From positions 18,391,358-18,455,357 of the forward strand of contig NC_051448.1 of assembly GCF_001649575.2 (NCBI RefSeq): 64,000 bases of DNA, given 5' to 3'. Below the pieces are notes generated by a model, which was given only the letters and a program-made list of their open reading frames with translations, was not told where the DNA came from and made no database searches. The position numbers and the translations under genes are program-made. Source of the stretch: Kryptolebias marmoratus (taxonomy: Eukaryota; Chordata; Actinopteri; Cyprinodontiformes; Rivulidae). Below, one piece after another: positions 40,115 through 52,375 of this stretch (position 1 is its first letter; every line of letters begins with the position of its first letter).

Positions 40115-40310
40115 CAACGCACCAGTACCACAGCATGATGCTGCCACCACTGTGCTTGACAGTGCAGCGTCCTTAGGTCTGAGAGCCTCATCCTGACTCC
40201 TCTAATTTCTCGCCACCGCAGCCAAACAGCTGAATCTTCGTCTCGTCTGACCGTCGAACGTTTCCCCCTCCCCCAGCGGCTTCCAGTTCCTGGCAGAGCC
40301 GAGCCCCGGT
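40115..40310 (-). pseudogene. Tc1-like transposase remnant
   Basis: The words 'cacagcatgatgctgccacc' and 'actgtgcttgacagt' are the reverse complement of the conserved Tc1 'GGGSIMLWG' region. They are followed by 'gcagccaaacagctgaatct' and 'cgtctgacc', matching the upstream 'SDETKIQLFG' region. Broken by frameshifts. Confidence 0.6.
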
Positions 40311-41048
40311 GCATTATGGGGTGTTCTCCCGAACATCCGAACTGTTTTCTCTTTAAACCGAGAGGAACAGATGAGCACCGGTCAGTCTGATGAGCGCAGT
40401 CCGACAAATCCTTTTTATGCTGGCAAAAAAAGAAATAAATTTAAAAAATAAGCTGCAGTCAGTCGTGATCACTATTAGGCCCCGTCAAAGTAAAAGACCC
40501 TCCCGAACCTTAAAAAAACGAAAAACAAACCTTAACTAATGAACATTTAGGTCGAAAAGCTTGGCTAATTATTACATTTTCTGTTGTTGCGACTAGTTTC
40601 TGAGCTTTGGATTGATCTCTAACTTGATTTTTTTTTTTGTTAAATATGTAACACCCACACTATAAAAATAATTCATTATTTGAAAAGAAAAAAAAGTACA
40701 TAACTTTCCAAGTAATAATATGACTCGTGTTGCCACCTGGGGAACTTTGAATGTAGGGCTTATGGGTTCACAATGTTCCCTTTTTGGGTGTTTTACCGCA
40801 AAGTGGAAACTTTTAGGTTTTGTGGCTTTTAAAGTGACTTCTGGGTTTCCGCTGGTGACTAAATGCAACTTACTGCTGTGCATCGGCAGCTTTTCAGAAC
40901 CATCTTTTTTTTTAAAAGATAGATACATGAGATTCTGTCAGGAAGTAACACCGAGGTCAGCTTCGGTCTGGGACTTTAAACTAGCTGAGGCTGGTTTGGA
41001 CGACAGGCAGGGGGAACGTTTTTGTGTCGGACAGTCAGAGAACTAAAA
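40311..41048. other. Intergenic, nothing recognised
   Basis: No gene was recognised. A degenerate CTCF-like word lies at 40731-40743. Confidence 0.4.
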
Positions 41049-41330
41049 CTGATAATGGTCCGTCCGTCTGTCCATCTATCTTCTACTCCTTATGCGTGGT
41101 TGGGTGGTGCAGGGAACAGGTCCAGTAAGGAAACCCAGACCTCCCTCTCCGCAGCAACACGCTCCAGCTCCTCCTGTGGGATCCCAAAGTGTTCCCAGGC
41201 CAGAGAGGAGCCATAATCCCTCCAGCGAGTTCTGGGTCTGTCCTCAGATCTCTTTTTGGTGGGTCGTTCCTGAAAAACCTCAAGAGGAAGACGCTGCCTG
41301 AACCACCTCCACTGACCTAGGATAGATGAA
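41049..41330 (-). pseudogene. Rex3/RTE-like LINE 3' end
   Basis: The minus-strand frame contains [19 protein letters not shown], then RPRTRWRDYGSSLAWEHFGI and PQEELERVAAEREVWVSLLD. It is 5'-truncated, with a GGAC/GGAT-type tail at 41049-41080 on the minus strand. A large GGAT microsatellite abuts its truncated 5' side. Confidence 0.7.
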
Positions 41331-41610
41331 TGGATGGACAGACAGACGGATGGACAAATATGTGGATGGATGGATGGATGGATGGATGAACGGATGGACA
41401 AATATGTGGATGGATGGATGGACTAATAATTGATGGATGGATGGATGAAGGATGATTGGATGGATGGATGGATGGACAGACAGACGGATGGACAAATATG
41501 TGGATGGATGGATAACGGCTGGCTGGATGGATGGATGATTGGATGGATGAATGAATAATGGATGGATGGACGGTTGGATAACAGATGGATGGATGAAGGA
41601 TGGATGATAG
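41318..41610 (+). repeat. (GGAT)n imperfect tetranucleotide array
   Basis: Interrupted GGAT repeats with higher-order blocks (a block ending 'gacaaatatgtggatgg' recurs three times: near 41354, 41398 and 41490). It lies next to the Rex3-like fragment. Confidence 0.9.
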
Positions 41611-41656
41611 TAACAGTTAGCAGATATAAAACTGCTAAAAGTAAAGCTAACTGGTA

Positions 41657-41715
<59 letters not shown>
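41657..41715 (+). repeat. (CA)n microsatellite
   Basis: About 29 uninterrupted CA units. Confidence 0.95.
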
Positions 41716-41719
<4 letters not shown>

Positions 41720-41784
41720 TATTTAACAAGAACTAATAATAACATTGTTAAGGACAGTTGATGGCGTTAGGGACAAAGTCTGTT

Positions 41785-42015
41785 TGTCCCACAGGTGGTA
41801 AGGAGCAGTCTGTCACGGATCACGCTCCTCTGGTCGATGCTGACGGAGTGCAGAGGGGTGACCGGCGTCGGCCATGATGTCCAGCAGTCTGTCCACCGCT
41901 CTCTCCTCTGCTGCCGTCTCCGTAGAGTCCACGGAGCCGGCCCGCCTGCTCGGCTCGTCCCTAAACCGCCACCCTGTGATCAAAGCTCCCAGATAGCAGA
42001 ACTTCTCCGCCAAAC
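41785..42015 (-). pseudogene. Possible LINE-derived fragment
   Basis: The minus strand in two shifted frames reads 'AEERAVDRLLDIMADAGHP' and then a basic 'SVIRDRLLLTTCGTNRL'-like run. It resembles the end of a retrotransposon polyprotein in fish, but the family is uncertain. Confidence 0.3.
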
Positions 42016-43273
42016 TCTGAAAGCGTTAATGGGGATTGTCTAAAACCTCTCCAAGGTATCGAGGGCTGGGTTCTCTCAGCCGTTTCGCCACAAACCCATT
42101 GTTCGCTGCAACGCGCCGCATGATGTACGGCTAACCAAAAGCACGCCGTTTCCCTTTGATGCGTTCTTTGCGTTCTTCCAAAGCGGAACTGAAGCGGAAG
42201 ACTAATGAATGGAAATGAGGGCGCTTCGATGCTCGTTTAACGGCAGCTGTATTGTGCATTTGTATGCATCTGAAACTGCCCTTGATCTGTTTTGTGGTTT
42301 CTTTTTTCTTTTTTTAGAGATGAAAGAGTGAACGTGCAACAACAACAACAGCAAAAAAAAACCCCTTGAAGGCAGTTTGCAGCTGCTTGCCAGTAGCTGG
42401 TGTTACCTGCGAACCGCCAAGAACCTGGTTTTCTTACGCACTTACGCACTTCGCTCAAAAGCGCTGCCCGTTCTTGCCGGTTCTCTGGAGTTCAGAGGTC
42501 ATGTCGTCCGAGAGTCCCGGTCGCCGTGGCAACTAGCTGCAGCGGCAGAGCGGCAACTGAGATAGGAGGCGGGCGAGTGGCAGGGACTTTCCACTGCTGT
42601 GAGAACATGGTGTGTGTGTGTTTCTGCATTTGTGAAGTTGCGTAAAGGGCACTGTGTGCAGACAAACATGGTCTGGGTGAACTGAAGTAAGCGTGAGAAA
42701 TAAACGCAAAAAACAAAAAAAGTTGCTCTGATGCTGCAACTGTGCAGAGAGAGAGAGCGTTTTCTGGGCATGGAGGTTCTGCGTGAGTTTAAGCGAAAAC
42801 AAATTTAAATAAATGCAGTTTAAATGAAACCTGCAGCATGAAACTGAAAGAGACAGGGACTTTAACGCACGGCGTCTAAATGCACACAAGGATGCAGACC
42901 AGGGGCTGTCCAAGTTTGAGTTCAAAGGTCCAAATCGGACATCCCGATCCAGCCAAAGGTCTGAAACAGCAAGCAATAAGGAAATCTCTTTTATCATTAT
43001 TTGTTTACGACATACAGCCTGAAGAGCTGTGTGGTTGTAAACCCGAGCATTTACCGCTGAGATGAGGTGCAGAAGCCATGTAGCGTTTCATCTTTGCACA
43101 CTTTAAGAAAACGCGCGCCCGGTCGCTGGGGACGGCGCCAAAAATGGGCCTCAGCCGCGCAGAAACGAGACCCGGTTGTCATAAAGGTGGCGACGCGTCT
43201 CGCCGGGTCGCGGCTCGAATTCTCCCGTTTTCCCCGCAACTTCGTCTCACTGGTCTCGCGCTAACTACGTGGG
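42016..43273. other. Intergenic, nothing recognised
   Basis: No gene was recognised. Short microsatellites occur near 42610. Confidence 0.4.
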
Positions 43274-43440
43274 CGGTGTCCAGTCCTGGTCCTGGGGGGG
43301 GCCACTATCATCCTGCAGGTTTTAGATCTACAGAAGCCTGTCAATCACTCAGTCGTTCAAATCAGGCGTGTCAAAGCAGAGGAGCACCTAAAACCTGCAG
43401 GATTAGTGCCCCCCGCCCCCAGGACCAGGACTGGACACCG
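43274..43440. mobile_element. Palindromic hAT-like MITE, copy B
   Basis: Left 'ggtgtccagtcctggtcctg' is mirrored by right 'ccaggaccaggactggacac'. Inner arms 'cctgcaggttttag' and 'aaaacctgcagg' also pair. It is shorter than copies A and C. Confidence 0.7.
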
Positions 43441-45686
43441 GACACTCTCTCTCCCCCTCTCTTCTCTCTGTGTGCACTCTTAAAGGAGCCACGCGTTTAA
43501 TTTGCACCGACTGGGTCCGGATGGACTCGTCGTCAGGCAAAGATCTGGACTCTGAGGGCTGCAGACTGTTAAGTGTTGCTGCTGAAACCAAAGTGCTTTT
43601 TGTGTGTGTGTGTGTGTGTGTATCAGAGGGACGAGCCTCGAGCAGACCCTGTGTTTTCAAGCCCACGGAGCAGCCGAGGCTCAGAGGGGGTGAGACAGGA
43701 GCCCGAGCAGCGCTGGAAATCCCCTCTCCTCCTCTATGAGACACGCAGGGCCCCGACGAGGCCCACATCAAAGGTGCTGCTGCGGTTCTCATCATCCCCC
43801 ACTTCTTCTGCCTCTCTGCATGTCTCACTGTTTTGTCTGCTCCTCGAGCTCCCTCGGCTTCCGTTTTCCACTCGCGCGCGCCCCGTCTCCCGCCGCCGAG
43901 CAGCTGTTCCCCTCTTTTTCGAAATCCCGAGCGACGCAGGTGAATAAAAAACACATCGCTGTCCATCTCTTTTTGTTTATGTTTGTTTAGTTTTTTATGT
44001 TTATAACTTGCAGTCTGAAAGGTCCCATCCCTGCACGACGAATCAGAAGCGAAACGTCTCAGGTTGACCCGACAGCAGACAGGTCGAGCGGCGCGACACG
44101 TGGACGCGGCGCGGTTCGGCGGGAGTTTAGGGCTGACCCTTTTTTTTTGTGGTGGGGCAGCAGCTCACATTTCCCTCGCTTCTGTTGGCGTACAGGGCCG
44201 GCGTCCACCTCTGCAGCAGTAAGTCACAAGGAGCCTCCAGCCCCGGATTGTCCCTGTTAATCCCAGACTGTCTGGTGACTGCGGAGTGTCCCGCGTCTCC
44301 AGGACAGAGGCTGTTGGACCGTCTCGTTCCGCTCCCCTCTGTTCTTCATGCACGGGGTAAAGGGGCAGAGCCCTGACGGACACCGATTCATCCATCACAC
44401 ACACAAATATCTGTTCATTTGCGCTCAATTTGAACATATGACGTATTGTTTGGACTTGCATCCTGTCCAGAGTGTCCCCCCTAGAGAGACAACATCAGTG
44501 ACCCATAATAAGGATCGAGTAAAGAAAATGGATGGACACTATTTGAACTGGGATGTGTTACTGAACAAATAGTTCCCTTTTTTTCTTGATAAGTACAAGA
44601 CTGCCCTCTGGTGGTCAAACTCCTCCCTGCACCCTGCCCAGTCCTGGTCCAACGTCGTCCTGTCGCCTCTGCAGAGCATCTAGTTTTAGCTTGTGAGCTC
44701 AAAAAAAACAAGCCCCCCCCACTCAGAAAATAGAAATCATGGTATGAAAGTGAGTGATTCTTGTGTTACACCCAGTGTCGTCATCCTCCGCCGCTGGCCC
44801 TGACACCTGCTGAGACATTTTTAGCTGTCTCAACCGTCCTGATTTCTAATGAAGCGTCCCTTCATTACGATTCCGACATAACTTCCAGTTGTCACAAGGA
44901 AATAGGCTTTTTTTTCCTTCTTAACATGTGACAGACATTGCAGAGAGAAGCTGTATGAGCACAAATACCAGCTGACAGCTGATCAGCCACGTGCCACGAC
45001 CACTAAAGCCTTCTCCGTGCTGTCAGCGGGCGGCATCGTCCGTCAGCGTGGACGCCGGAGACCGCCGCCCTGTTGCGTCAGACGCTGACCTCAGACTGTG
45101 ACAGTAACAGACGAGCCACGACGGCGTCCCGTAACACGTAGGAGCGCCCCCCCAACAAGGCTGGCGTTTTCTGCCGTGCCTGCGAGGTTTCAAAGACGTG
45201 GTCAAACAGGGACTAAACACACCGTTTTCTGCTCTCATATCGGTTAGCCGAGATCGCCACGACGCGCGGGACGTCAGCACATTTTCATCAACAACGTGTA
45301 CCAGAACAGGGCGGAGCTAACGACTGACTACCACCGTAGCTGCTCCACTGAGGAGGATTTACTTCGTTTCTGAGCCCAGCTGACGCAGCAGCAGTTGGGA
45401 GTGGGGGTGGGGGGGGTCCATCACGTCCGCCGGGGTCATTCCGGACCCCAGGAATCCACTCCAGCCTCTGAAAGGAAGGCCTGTGTGTGCCGCGAGCTGG
45501 ACCGGGTCCCCTGACCTCAGACCAGTGCGCTCAAACCGTGACACGGGCTCTTTGTTCCCGCTGACAAAGCAGCCCCCCCCCCTGATTCGAGCTGCAGCGG
45601 CACGACGAGTCTCCGACCGAGCCAAAACACAGAGACGGCCATAAAAAACAAATACATAAATCGGATATTATTAACTTATTAAACGG
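43441..45686. other. Intergenic downstream of fam177a1
   Basis: No gene was recognised. It holds a SINE tail fragment at about 44455-44545 ('catcctgtccagagtgtccc' to 'aaagaaaatggatgg') and a strong CTCF-core match (minus strand CCACCAGAGGGCAG) at 44601-44614. Confidence 0.45.
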
Positions 45687-45692
45687 TTTATT
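45687..45692 (-). promoter_or_regulatory. fam177a1: Candidate fam177a1 poly(A) signal
   Basis: AATAAA on the minus strand, about 980 bases after the stop codon. It is the best-placed signal I saw. The 3' UTR is otherwise featureless. Confidence 0.45.
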
Positions 45693-46675
45693 TGAATATT
45701 ACCAAAACAATATAAAAAAGGCTTAAATGAACAACTCAAGTTTATCAAAATAAATACAGAAATATCAAAAAATTGTGCTTAAAAACTATAAGAAATGTAA
45801 GTCTGCGTGTTTTTTTTTTTTTTTTCTTCTTTTTGTTAAGTGTCACAACTCTTCCTCCCGGCGTCGGAGGCTTCCACAACACATTCACGGTAAGTAAGGC
45901 AGATAAAAAAAAGAGCCACACAGAACACCTAAACCCGTTTTCTTTTTGTTTGTGTTTTCTTTCTTTTTTTTCTCAAAACTCTTTGAAGCTAAACATTAGT
46001 CTGTCGTGCGACCGATCGGGGTCCTGGGGTGAGTTCGGCGCTTCCACGCAACGCGAGTCTAATACGCATCAATACACACTTTAAACACACGACATGCATG
46101 TCAAATCTACACGTGAGGGACAGTGGGGTGGGGGGGGTGTTCGAATGGCCGGGTGGACCGAGATGAAGCATCGGGGCGACCAGATCTAGACACAACAGCT
46201 GTCTGTTTTTGGTTGATCTACATCCGGCGCCGACGTGGCTGTGTCGGTGATTCAGGCACAGTGGCTGGTCCGTCGGAGGCACAGGGGGAGCGATGTTTAT
46301 CCCCCCCCCTCCCCCTCCCCCCACACCTGCTGCATAGCGAAGCTTGGAGGGCGGCGCTGTAAGGGGCCAACGCCGAACAATCGAAAACGTGAGCAAAACA
46401 ACGGAACACGTCAGGAAGGCTCAATAAAACGTTTAAACGCGCTCAGCTTTGTTTTTTTTCTTCCCTTTTTTTTCTCCTAAGATTTAAACGAGTCGCCGCG
46501 TTATCCAGCTGTTAGTTTTTCCAGTTTCTACAGTTAATCACACCCCCAACCCCCCCCCCATGTTTAGCCAAAATCCAGCCGCGGTGCCCCCCTTTCCTCC
46601 GAAACCGAACAGCGTGCTCCGAGGAGTCGGCGGTCCTTGTGTCGCGAGCGGGAAAACGAAGGAGGAGGTGAGGGG

Positions 46676-48699
46676 TTAGGTGGCCGTCACGATGACGGGG
46701 ACGGTGATGGTGTTGGGGTTCACCCGACTCTCGTTCTCCACCTGGTAGGTCGTGGTGGGGCGGGCGGCCTCCTCCGCAGCCGCGTCCTGGCCCCCGTCCC
46801 CTGCGGCGGCGTCGGCGGCGGCCTCGTCCTTCTGCTCCTGGGAGCGAACCTGGCCGAAAGAACGCTCCGCCTCCTCCGACAGACGGTTTCCTTCCGCCTC
46901 TTCCTCCTTCTGAAACAAGGACACGAAGGGAGATTACGGTCGCCGTGGACGAAAATAAATAAATAGATAAATGGCAAAGCGTCTTCAGTCGTACCTCTTT
47001 CTTTATCCTGTAGTATTCGTCGATGGCGTACTGATACTTGGCCGACGTTATGCCGAAGAGGGAGGCCATCCTCTCCCCGAGGTAATCGCACGCTGCAGAC
47101 GTGAAAACAACCAAACATCTCACCAAAAGTAAAAAAAACTGGTCCGAGTGAAAAGCAGCGTTCCTGGAAGGAGTGCAGATCGCCGCCTCGTGCGCCAAAC
47201 TACAAACCGAACACGTCAAGCGACGCGTCGGAGCTCGGAGCACGGGTTGCGGACGGCCACGCCAAATTGGCGCCGAGTTGGACCGACTGCGGCGTCCATT
47301 TTGAGCCAATCTGATTCCCGAAGCTAACCCGACACAAGGGGGAAAAAAACTATAGGAATACATTGTGAATCTGTTTTATTTAGATTTTTTTCGTATTCAC
47401 AAGCAAAGTTTGCGGTTCAGCGTGAGCAAACGGTCACGATCACGTTGTTCAAGCCCACATCCTAATGAAACAAAGTCATGTTGACCGGTTTTAAAAAACG
47501 ACACGCGCAGCCCCTCTCTGTCCCCTCTCTGGCTCCCGTGTGGCTATCTGACTTCCAGCTTCAGACCACAAATCGTTTTGGACAGATTATATCACGCGTG
47601 TCAAACTCAAGATGGTAACAGTTTCTCTGGCCTCCTTAGATAACACTTAAATTTACTTAGATCTGGTCTTCTGCTTTGAGACAGATCCAAGTCTGCTTCG
47701 CTTCTCGTTTTGCTTAAAAAAAAACAAGTCTATTTAGCGAAGTCTTCCTGCGACGGTTTGAAGCCAAGGAAAGAAGTTCGGTAATCTTTGATTTTTGATG
47801 TGGAAAGAACAAAGAACATCAAACGGGATCGATCAGAACTCTTATTGACGTGCATCAGAGCAAACAGCTTTAATATGTGTCGTCTGTATTCTGTATTTCT
47901 GTAAGTTAAATGTTTGTAGCTGTATGATCGAAGTTTTGTTGAGGGCTTTATAGCTGTTTTAATGGAGAAAAAACTCATTTAAAAGCTGATAATAGAGTTA
48001 AGCATCACAAATGAAAACTAATGATGTCTCTTTTTAAGTTTGATCTATTTGTCTTTGTTAAATAAAGTCTGTTTGTAATAAATATTAGATAATATGTAAC
48101 TGGGAGACAGTACCTGATATTTCCATGAGAATGATTTGACATATTACATCTAAAACTAAGGTTAATTTCAGTATTTGTTTTCAATAAGTATGGCTCCAGA
48201 TTGGCCCTTGGGTAGGACAGAGTTTTTAGTTTTGCCCCCCCTTGTGTAGCTGAGTTGGACCCCCCCCCTGGTCCCCACAAACCTGAGATGGTGGACGTGG
48301 CTGCTCTCCACATGTGGAACCAGAAATATGGCCCCCAGGGCATCTTGGACTGCAACACAGAAGCACACAGAGCACCGGTCACCTCCACGCAACCACAACC
48401 TGTCCTGTTGTCCTGCTGCAGGACGAAGCCCCGGGCTCTCCTCACCCTCACCGCATCGACAGGGGGGGACAGCAGGTCCTTCCTCTCCGCCTCCCGCTCC
48501 TCTCCCTCCTCCTCGTCGTCGTCGTCGGTGCTGTACTCCTCCATGGTCTCCCCGCTGGAGAAGTGGATGATGCGGCGGGGAGCCTTCTCCCTCTGCGGGG
48601 CCTCCAGCTCCAGCTCCACGCTGTCCGGGTCCTTCCCCGGGTGCGGGCTCCGGCTCTGGGAGGACATGACGGGACAGACACCGTTAAGTCGGTTTGCTG

Positions 48700-48735
<36 letters not shown>

Positions 48736-48912
48736 CGTCGAGCGACGCGACGCGGCCCGGGGGGAGTGTAAGGTGTGTAAGGTGGGGTGGGGGTGTGTGA
48801 GGGGCGGCGACGAGCTAACAGGCTCGGGGAGCGGTTCACTCACCTGCCCCGCGTCCACGGTCCGGCCCACGGACACGTTGACGTTGGTCAGATACAGAGA
48901 AATATCAGCCAT
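46676..48912 (-). CDS. fam177a1: FAM177A1-like protein, five coding exons
   Basis: Minus-strand coding exons are 48912-48844, 48655-48452, 48349-48283, 47092-46995 and 46909-46676. They have GT-AG junctions and one frame of 223 codons. The family core is clear: PRRIIHFSSGETMEEYSTD (residues 49-67), then an acidic run, then MPWGPYFWFHMWRAATST (94-111), CDYLGERMASLFGIT (115-129) and KYQYAIDEYYRIKKE (132-146). The C-terminal third is glutamate/alanine-rich with a likely helical stretch, and ends TVPVIVTAT. Human FAM177A1 is reported as a Golgi-associated protein of incompletely known function; no enzymatic motif is visible. The start ATG has a good context (GACAATGG) and sits 33 bases from a CRE. 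The hydrophobic, tryptophan-rich 94-129 stretch may contact membrane (inference). Confidence 0.94.
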
Positions 48913-48944
48913 TGTCGCCGTCTTCTTTGTAGCGGAGGATGCTG

Positions 48945-49009
48945 TGACGTCACTCTCGGACGCGCCGCCGAACGTGCGTGACGTGACGTGACGTGACGTA
49001 ACGTAACGT
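48945..49009 (-). promoter_or_regulatory. fam177a1: fam177a1 promoter: CRE and ACGTG pentamer array
   Basis: A full consensus CRE (TGACGTCA) lies at 48945-48952. Next to it, at 48978-49009, is a tandem run of six five-base units (ACGTG or ACGTA), giving repeated TGACG CRE half-sites. The sequence is CpG-rich with no TATA box. Binding by CREB/ATF-type factors is inferred. Confidence 0.6.
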
Positions 49010-49010
49010 C

Positions 49011-49480
49011 CCTACGGTGACGCTGCAACAGCGACAGAGCTGCTGAGACTGAATTATGTCGTTTGTTTTCTGTTTTTATTTCACTTATTTATGTATAAAT
49101 GTGTGTTTTCATTTTTTGTTTTTGGTTGTTTAATGTAATATGCTGATATTAATTGTTGTGTTGTGTTCAGTGTCTTTTTTTGTAATGTGCTTTATTCAAA
49201 ATAAAGTTTTGAAAGGGGAAAAAAATAAATAAAATGATTCCGTTTGTGTGTTTCCAACGCATGACGGCTGGCTTGACCGCAGTTAGATAATAATTAGTGG
49301 CTTAATCTATAAGTGGGTGTATAAAAGCATGATCATCAACTAACGGCCCGCGGGCCACTTCTGCCCCGCGGGGTGAGGCGTTGAGGGGCAGCTTTGTATT
49401 TGAGGCTCTCGGAGTGTCACAGTTTTGTGGGGAAAAGGACTTCAAATATTTTGGGGCAGTTCAAGTGATGATGTCATGAC
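49011..49480. other. Intergenic, nothing recognised
   Basis: AT-rich. AATAAA occurs at 49199 before an A-rich run, possibly an old retroposed 3' end, but this is not supported further. Confidence 0.35.
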
Positions 49481-50130
49481 TGTGGCAGCTTTTGATTGGT
49501 TAGTTGGCAACATCTGAGTTACCTGGAGGCTCACCTGTTGGTTTATTTTAAGGCAGGCCTCAAATACTCTGCTGCTTTGTGTGGCATCACTGGGAAATCA
49601 AAAGAAATCAGCCAAGATATCAGGAAGAGAACTGTCGACCTCCACAACTCTGGTTCATCTGTGAAGTACGGGGGTGGCAGCATCATGGTGTGGTGATGAC
49701 TGGTTCACTTCACACTATAGACGGCATCATGAGGAAGGAACATTATGTGGAAATATTGAAGCAACATCTCAAGACATCAGCCAGGAAGTTAAAGCCTGGA
49801 CACAAACAGGTCTTCAAATGGACAATGTCCCTCAGCAGACGGCCATTTTAGCTACAGAGTGGCTGAGGGACAACAAAGTCCGTGTTTCAGTGCGGCCATC
49901 ACAGAGCCCTGATCTCAGTCCCAGAGACAATCTGTGAGCAGAGCTGAAAAAAAGACAACAAACCTGCCTCAGTTCCAGCAGTTCTGTCAGGAGGAACGGG
50001 ACAGAATTCCAACAAACTGTTGGGAGAAGCTGGAAGGAAACCCAAAAGGTTTGACCTAAAACAGACGGTTTGAAAGCAGCAATACCAAATACTGAGAAGA
50101 TGGATGGAAATCTATGACTTTCACAACTAA
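49481..50130 (+). pseudogene. Tc1-like transposase pseudogene with internal deletion
   Basis: The frames contain GKSKEISQDIRKRTVDLHNS (N-terminal helix-turn-helix region) fused directly to VKYGGGSIMVW, then DGIMRKEHYVEILKQHLKTS and ATEWLRDNKVRVSVRPSQSP-like blocks in shifted frames. The middle of the gene is deleted and several frameshifts follow. It cannot encode active transposase. Confidence 0.75.
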
Positions 50131-51937
50131 GAAATTCTCTGTAAACAAAATCAACTCCACTTCTTTTATTAAAGCTTTTAAAACTTACGACACATCCATT
50201 TCCTTTAACTTCTAATTGCATTTAATAGCTCTGGCATTTAAAGCTATTAGTCTTTTTTTAAATGTAAATTCTGCTTGGTTGTATGCTTTATGTCTCAACA
50301 TATCTCTTTTTTCTGCTTTAATCAATTCAAATTTTTTCCCTCTAATATGCAAGGTTATTAGTTTGATGTTTATTGATCGACTCTGGTTGTTTTAAATGTG
50401 CTTTATTAAAAAAGTCATCAAAGCACAGTGTTTCTGTTTCTAATGGGAACATTTCTGGAAATATTATATATTTTATGGACTAGCTGTTGGTGCTGGTTTA
50501 CATTAGTCTCCTTCAGATGACTGTCTGTGGCTGCAGGACTGAGTTCAAATCTGGCCCCTGCGAGTTGTTTAGATGTTACCTTTTTAGGCCACCAGGTGTC
50601 AGTAGAGCACCGCTCAACGCTCCTGATGCGGCTCCAAAGGCAGCTGAGCCACTGAGTGGGTTGTGAATTATTTGGGTCTGGACAGCTATTTATACAAATC
50701 ACAGACGGGAAAACCTGAATATCCGCACGTCGAATCATCACTCACTCTGTTTGGATACCCTCACCCTCGGAGAGCTGCGGAGCAACTTCAGCAGGAAGGA
50801 TTTACCGGAGGCCACAAACCACAGGACTAAAAATCTTCGACCCGTGATGTCACGTTAAAGCTGCAGTCTCTTCAGAGGAAAAACAAAAACAACAACTGCC
50901 TCGTTCTGTGCCTTCACATGAATGTTTGCTAGAGGTGGAGAAAGAAATCAGACTCAAATCATTTATTTTTATTTTTATTTTTAAAGTGAAACACACTTCA
51001 CCAAATCCAGAAAATCTTCGGCTCCTCTCACGCTTAGTTCCCTTGGCTGTTCTTTATTTTCATAGCCATTTACTCATATTCTCCCCCCAGGGTTAACGGC
51101 TTCACCTGCTCTCACTTAGTTTGCCCGGATGAGACCAGAATCAGAGCATCTAAGCATTTTTTTCATTGGCTCAGTTAGTGCTGTTTCTTGTCGGTGGCTG
51201 ATAACAACACCTTAATAGGTCAGCTGAGCGAAACCTTGTTCATCTCTAGGTGACGAAAATAAGTATGGGTTTCTGCTTTTTGTTGCTGTGCATTATTTCT
51301 AAAAAGGCTTTAAATCTGCCGAAAACAATCGAGACTATTTGGGTTTAGCTGCGGAGATGGTTTTAATAAATTGCCCCTGCACGGTAAGCATGCTCTCGCC
51401 AGGGTCCGCTAAGAAGTGGCAGGAACGAACAGACTGTGTTCAAATTTATTTCCTTCTTTCTTGAAAACACAGTTGTTCAGGTGACCTGTGGAAACGCTGC
51501 GGAACGAAGAAAGAAGGGTGGTCCGGGGACTGGCGAGTTGAAAAGGTTTCCACTCTCTTTCCGTTTTCGTTGCCTCACAACCTGGAATTTCTCTCCACCG
51601 GCTGTGGGAGATTAACCTACGCAAAACCCTCCAGATGACTGCGTTCCAAATAATTCAACAAGCCTGTTTACAAGTGACAAACTTGTAGTGCAAATTATCC
51701 ACCGTCAATAATCCGCTGTCTTCCTCGGACCCAACCGCTCCTATATATCCTCCCGGCGCATTTTTACTTGTCTCGATAGCACCCCCTGCTGTTGAGGAGG
51801 AGGAGAATGCCTTATTCCATCGGAGGGATCACGTGACTTTTGGCAGAAACTTGCTGCAGAGAGCGTGGATTTGTTTCGTATGTGAGGAGAGGCTGTTCGG
51901 TATGCGAGAAGAGATCATTTTGTACTCGAATATGAAA
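50131..51937. other. Intergenic, nothing recognised
   Basis: No gene was recognised. A degenerate CTCF-like word occurs near 50590, within otherwise unremarkable sequence. Confidence 0.35.
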
Positions 51938-52375
51938 TATGTTTTATTTGTTTGCAGCAGTTTGGCGGGAAACTAACACCATATCAGTCCTTCAAGAAAT
52001 GCTTCTTTCACCGGAAAGTGAAAGGTTGTGCCACCACAGAAACCTGCCAAGAGAGGGTCGGCCACCAAAGCTCACAGACAAAGGAGGGGCATTCGTCAGA
52101 GACACATCCAGGACGCCAAAGACAACCCCGGTGGAGCCGGGCAGCTTGTCTGCAGAGGTGGGAGCGCCGTAGGACCGCTATGAGCTGCACAGAGCTGGGC
52201 TTCAAGGAAGAGAGAGAGAGAGAGAAAAACAGGATTTGCCCAAACCCCTAACATAATGAAGATGGCGCTGTGGTTAGATGAGACTGAAGCTGAACTCTTT
52301 GACCACCAAGCACAAACGCCGTGTCTGACGCAAACCCGGCGGGCAGCTCCACAGAGGCGGCGTCAAAAGTGACAC
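51938..52375 (+). pseudogene. Tc1-like transposase N-terminal fragment
   Basis: The shifted frames give CHHRNLPREGRPPKLTDKGG (helix-turn-helix/linker region), then FVRDTSRTPKTTPVE and, further on, MALWLDETEAELFDHQ, which corresponds to the 'LWSDETKIELFG' catalytic-aspartate region. Broken by stops. The matching C-terminal half may be the block at 53150-53480. Confidence 0.65.

Noticed and set aside
41280..41729. 149-residue minus-strand open frame rich in HPSIHPS repeats
   Set aside because: It is a translation of the GGAT and CA microsatellites, not a gene.
46512..47363. 283-residue minus-strand open frame over fam177a1 exon 4
   Set aside because: It contains exon 4 in frame but runs on into intron sequence and a shifted frame of exon 5. 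It is not an independent gene.
48005..48736. 243-residue minus-strand open frame over fam177a1 exons 2 and 3
   Set aside because: It reads through the introns of fam177a1. The spliced model with GT-AG junctions gives the conserved protein instead.
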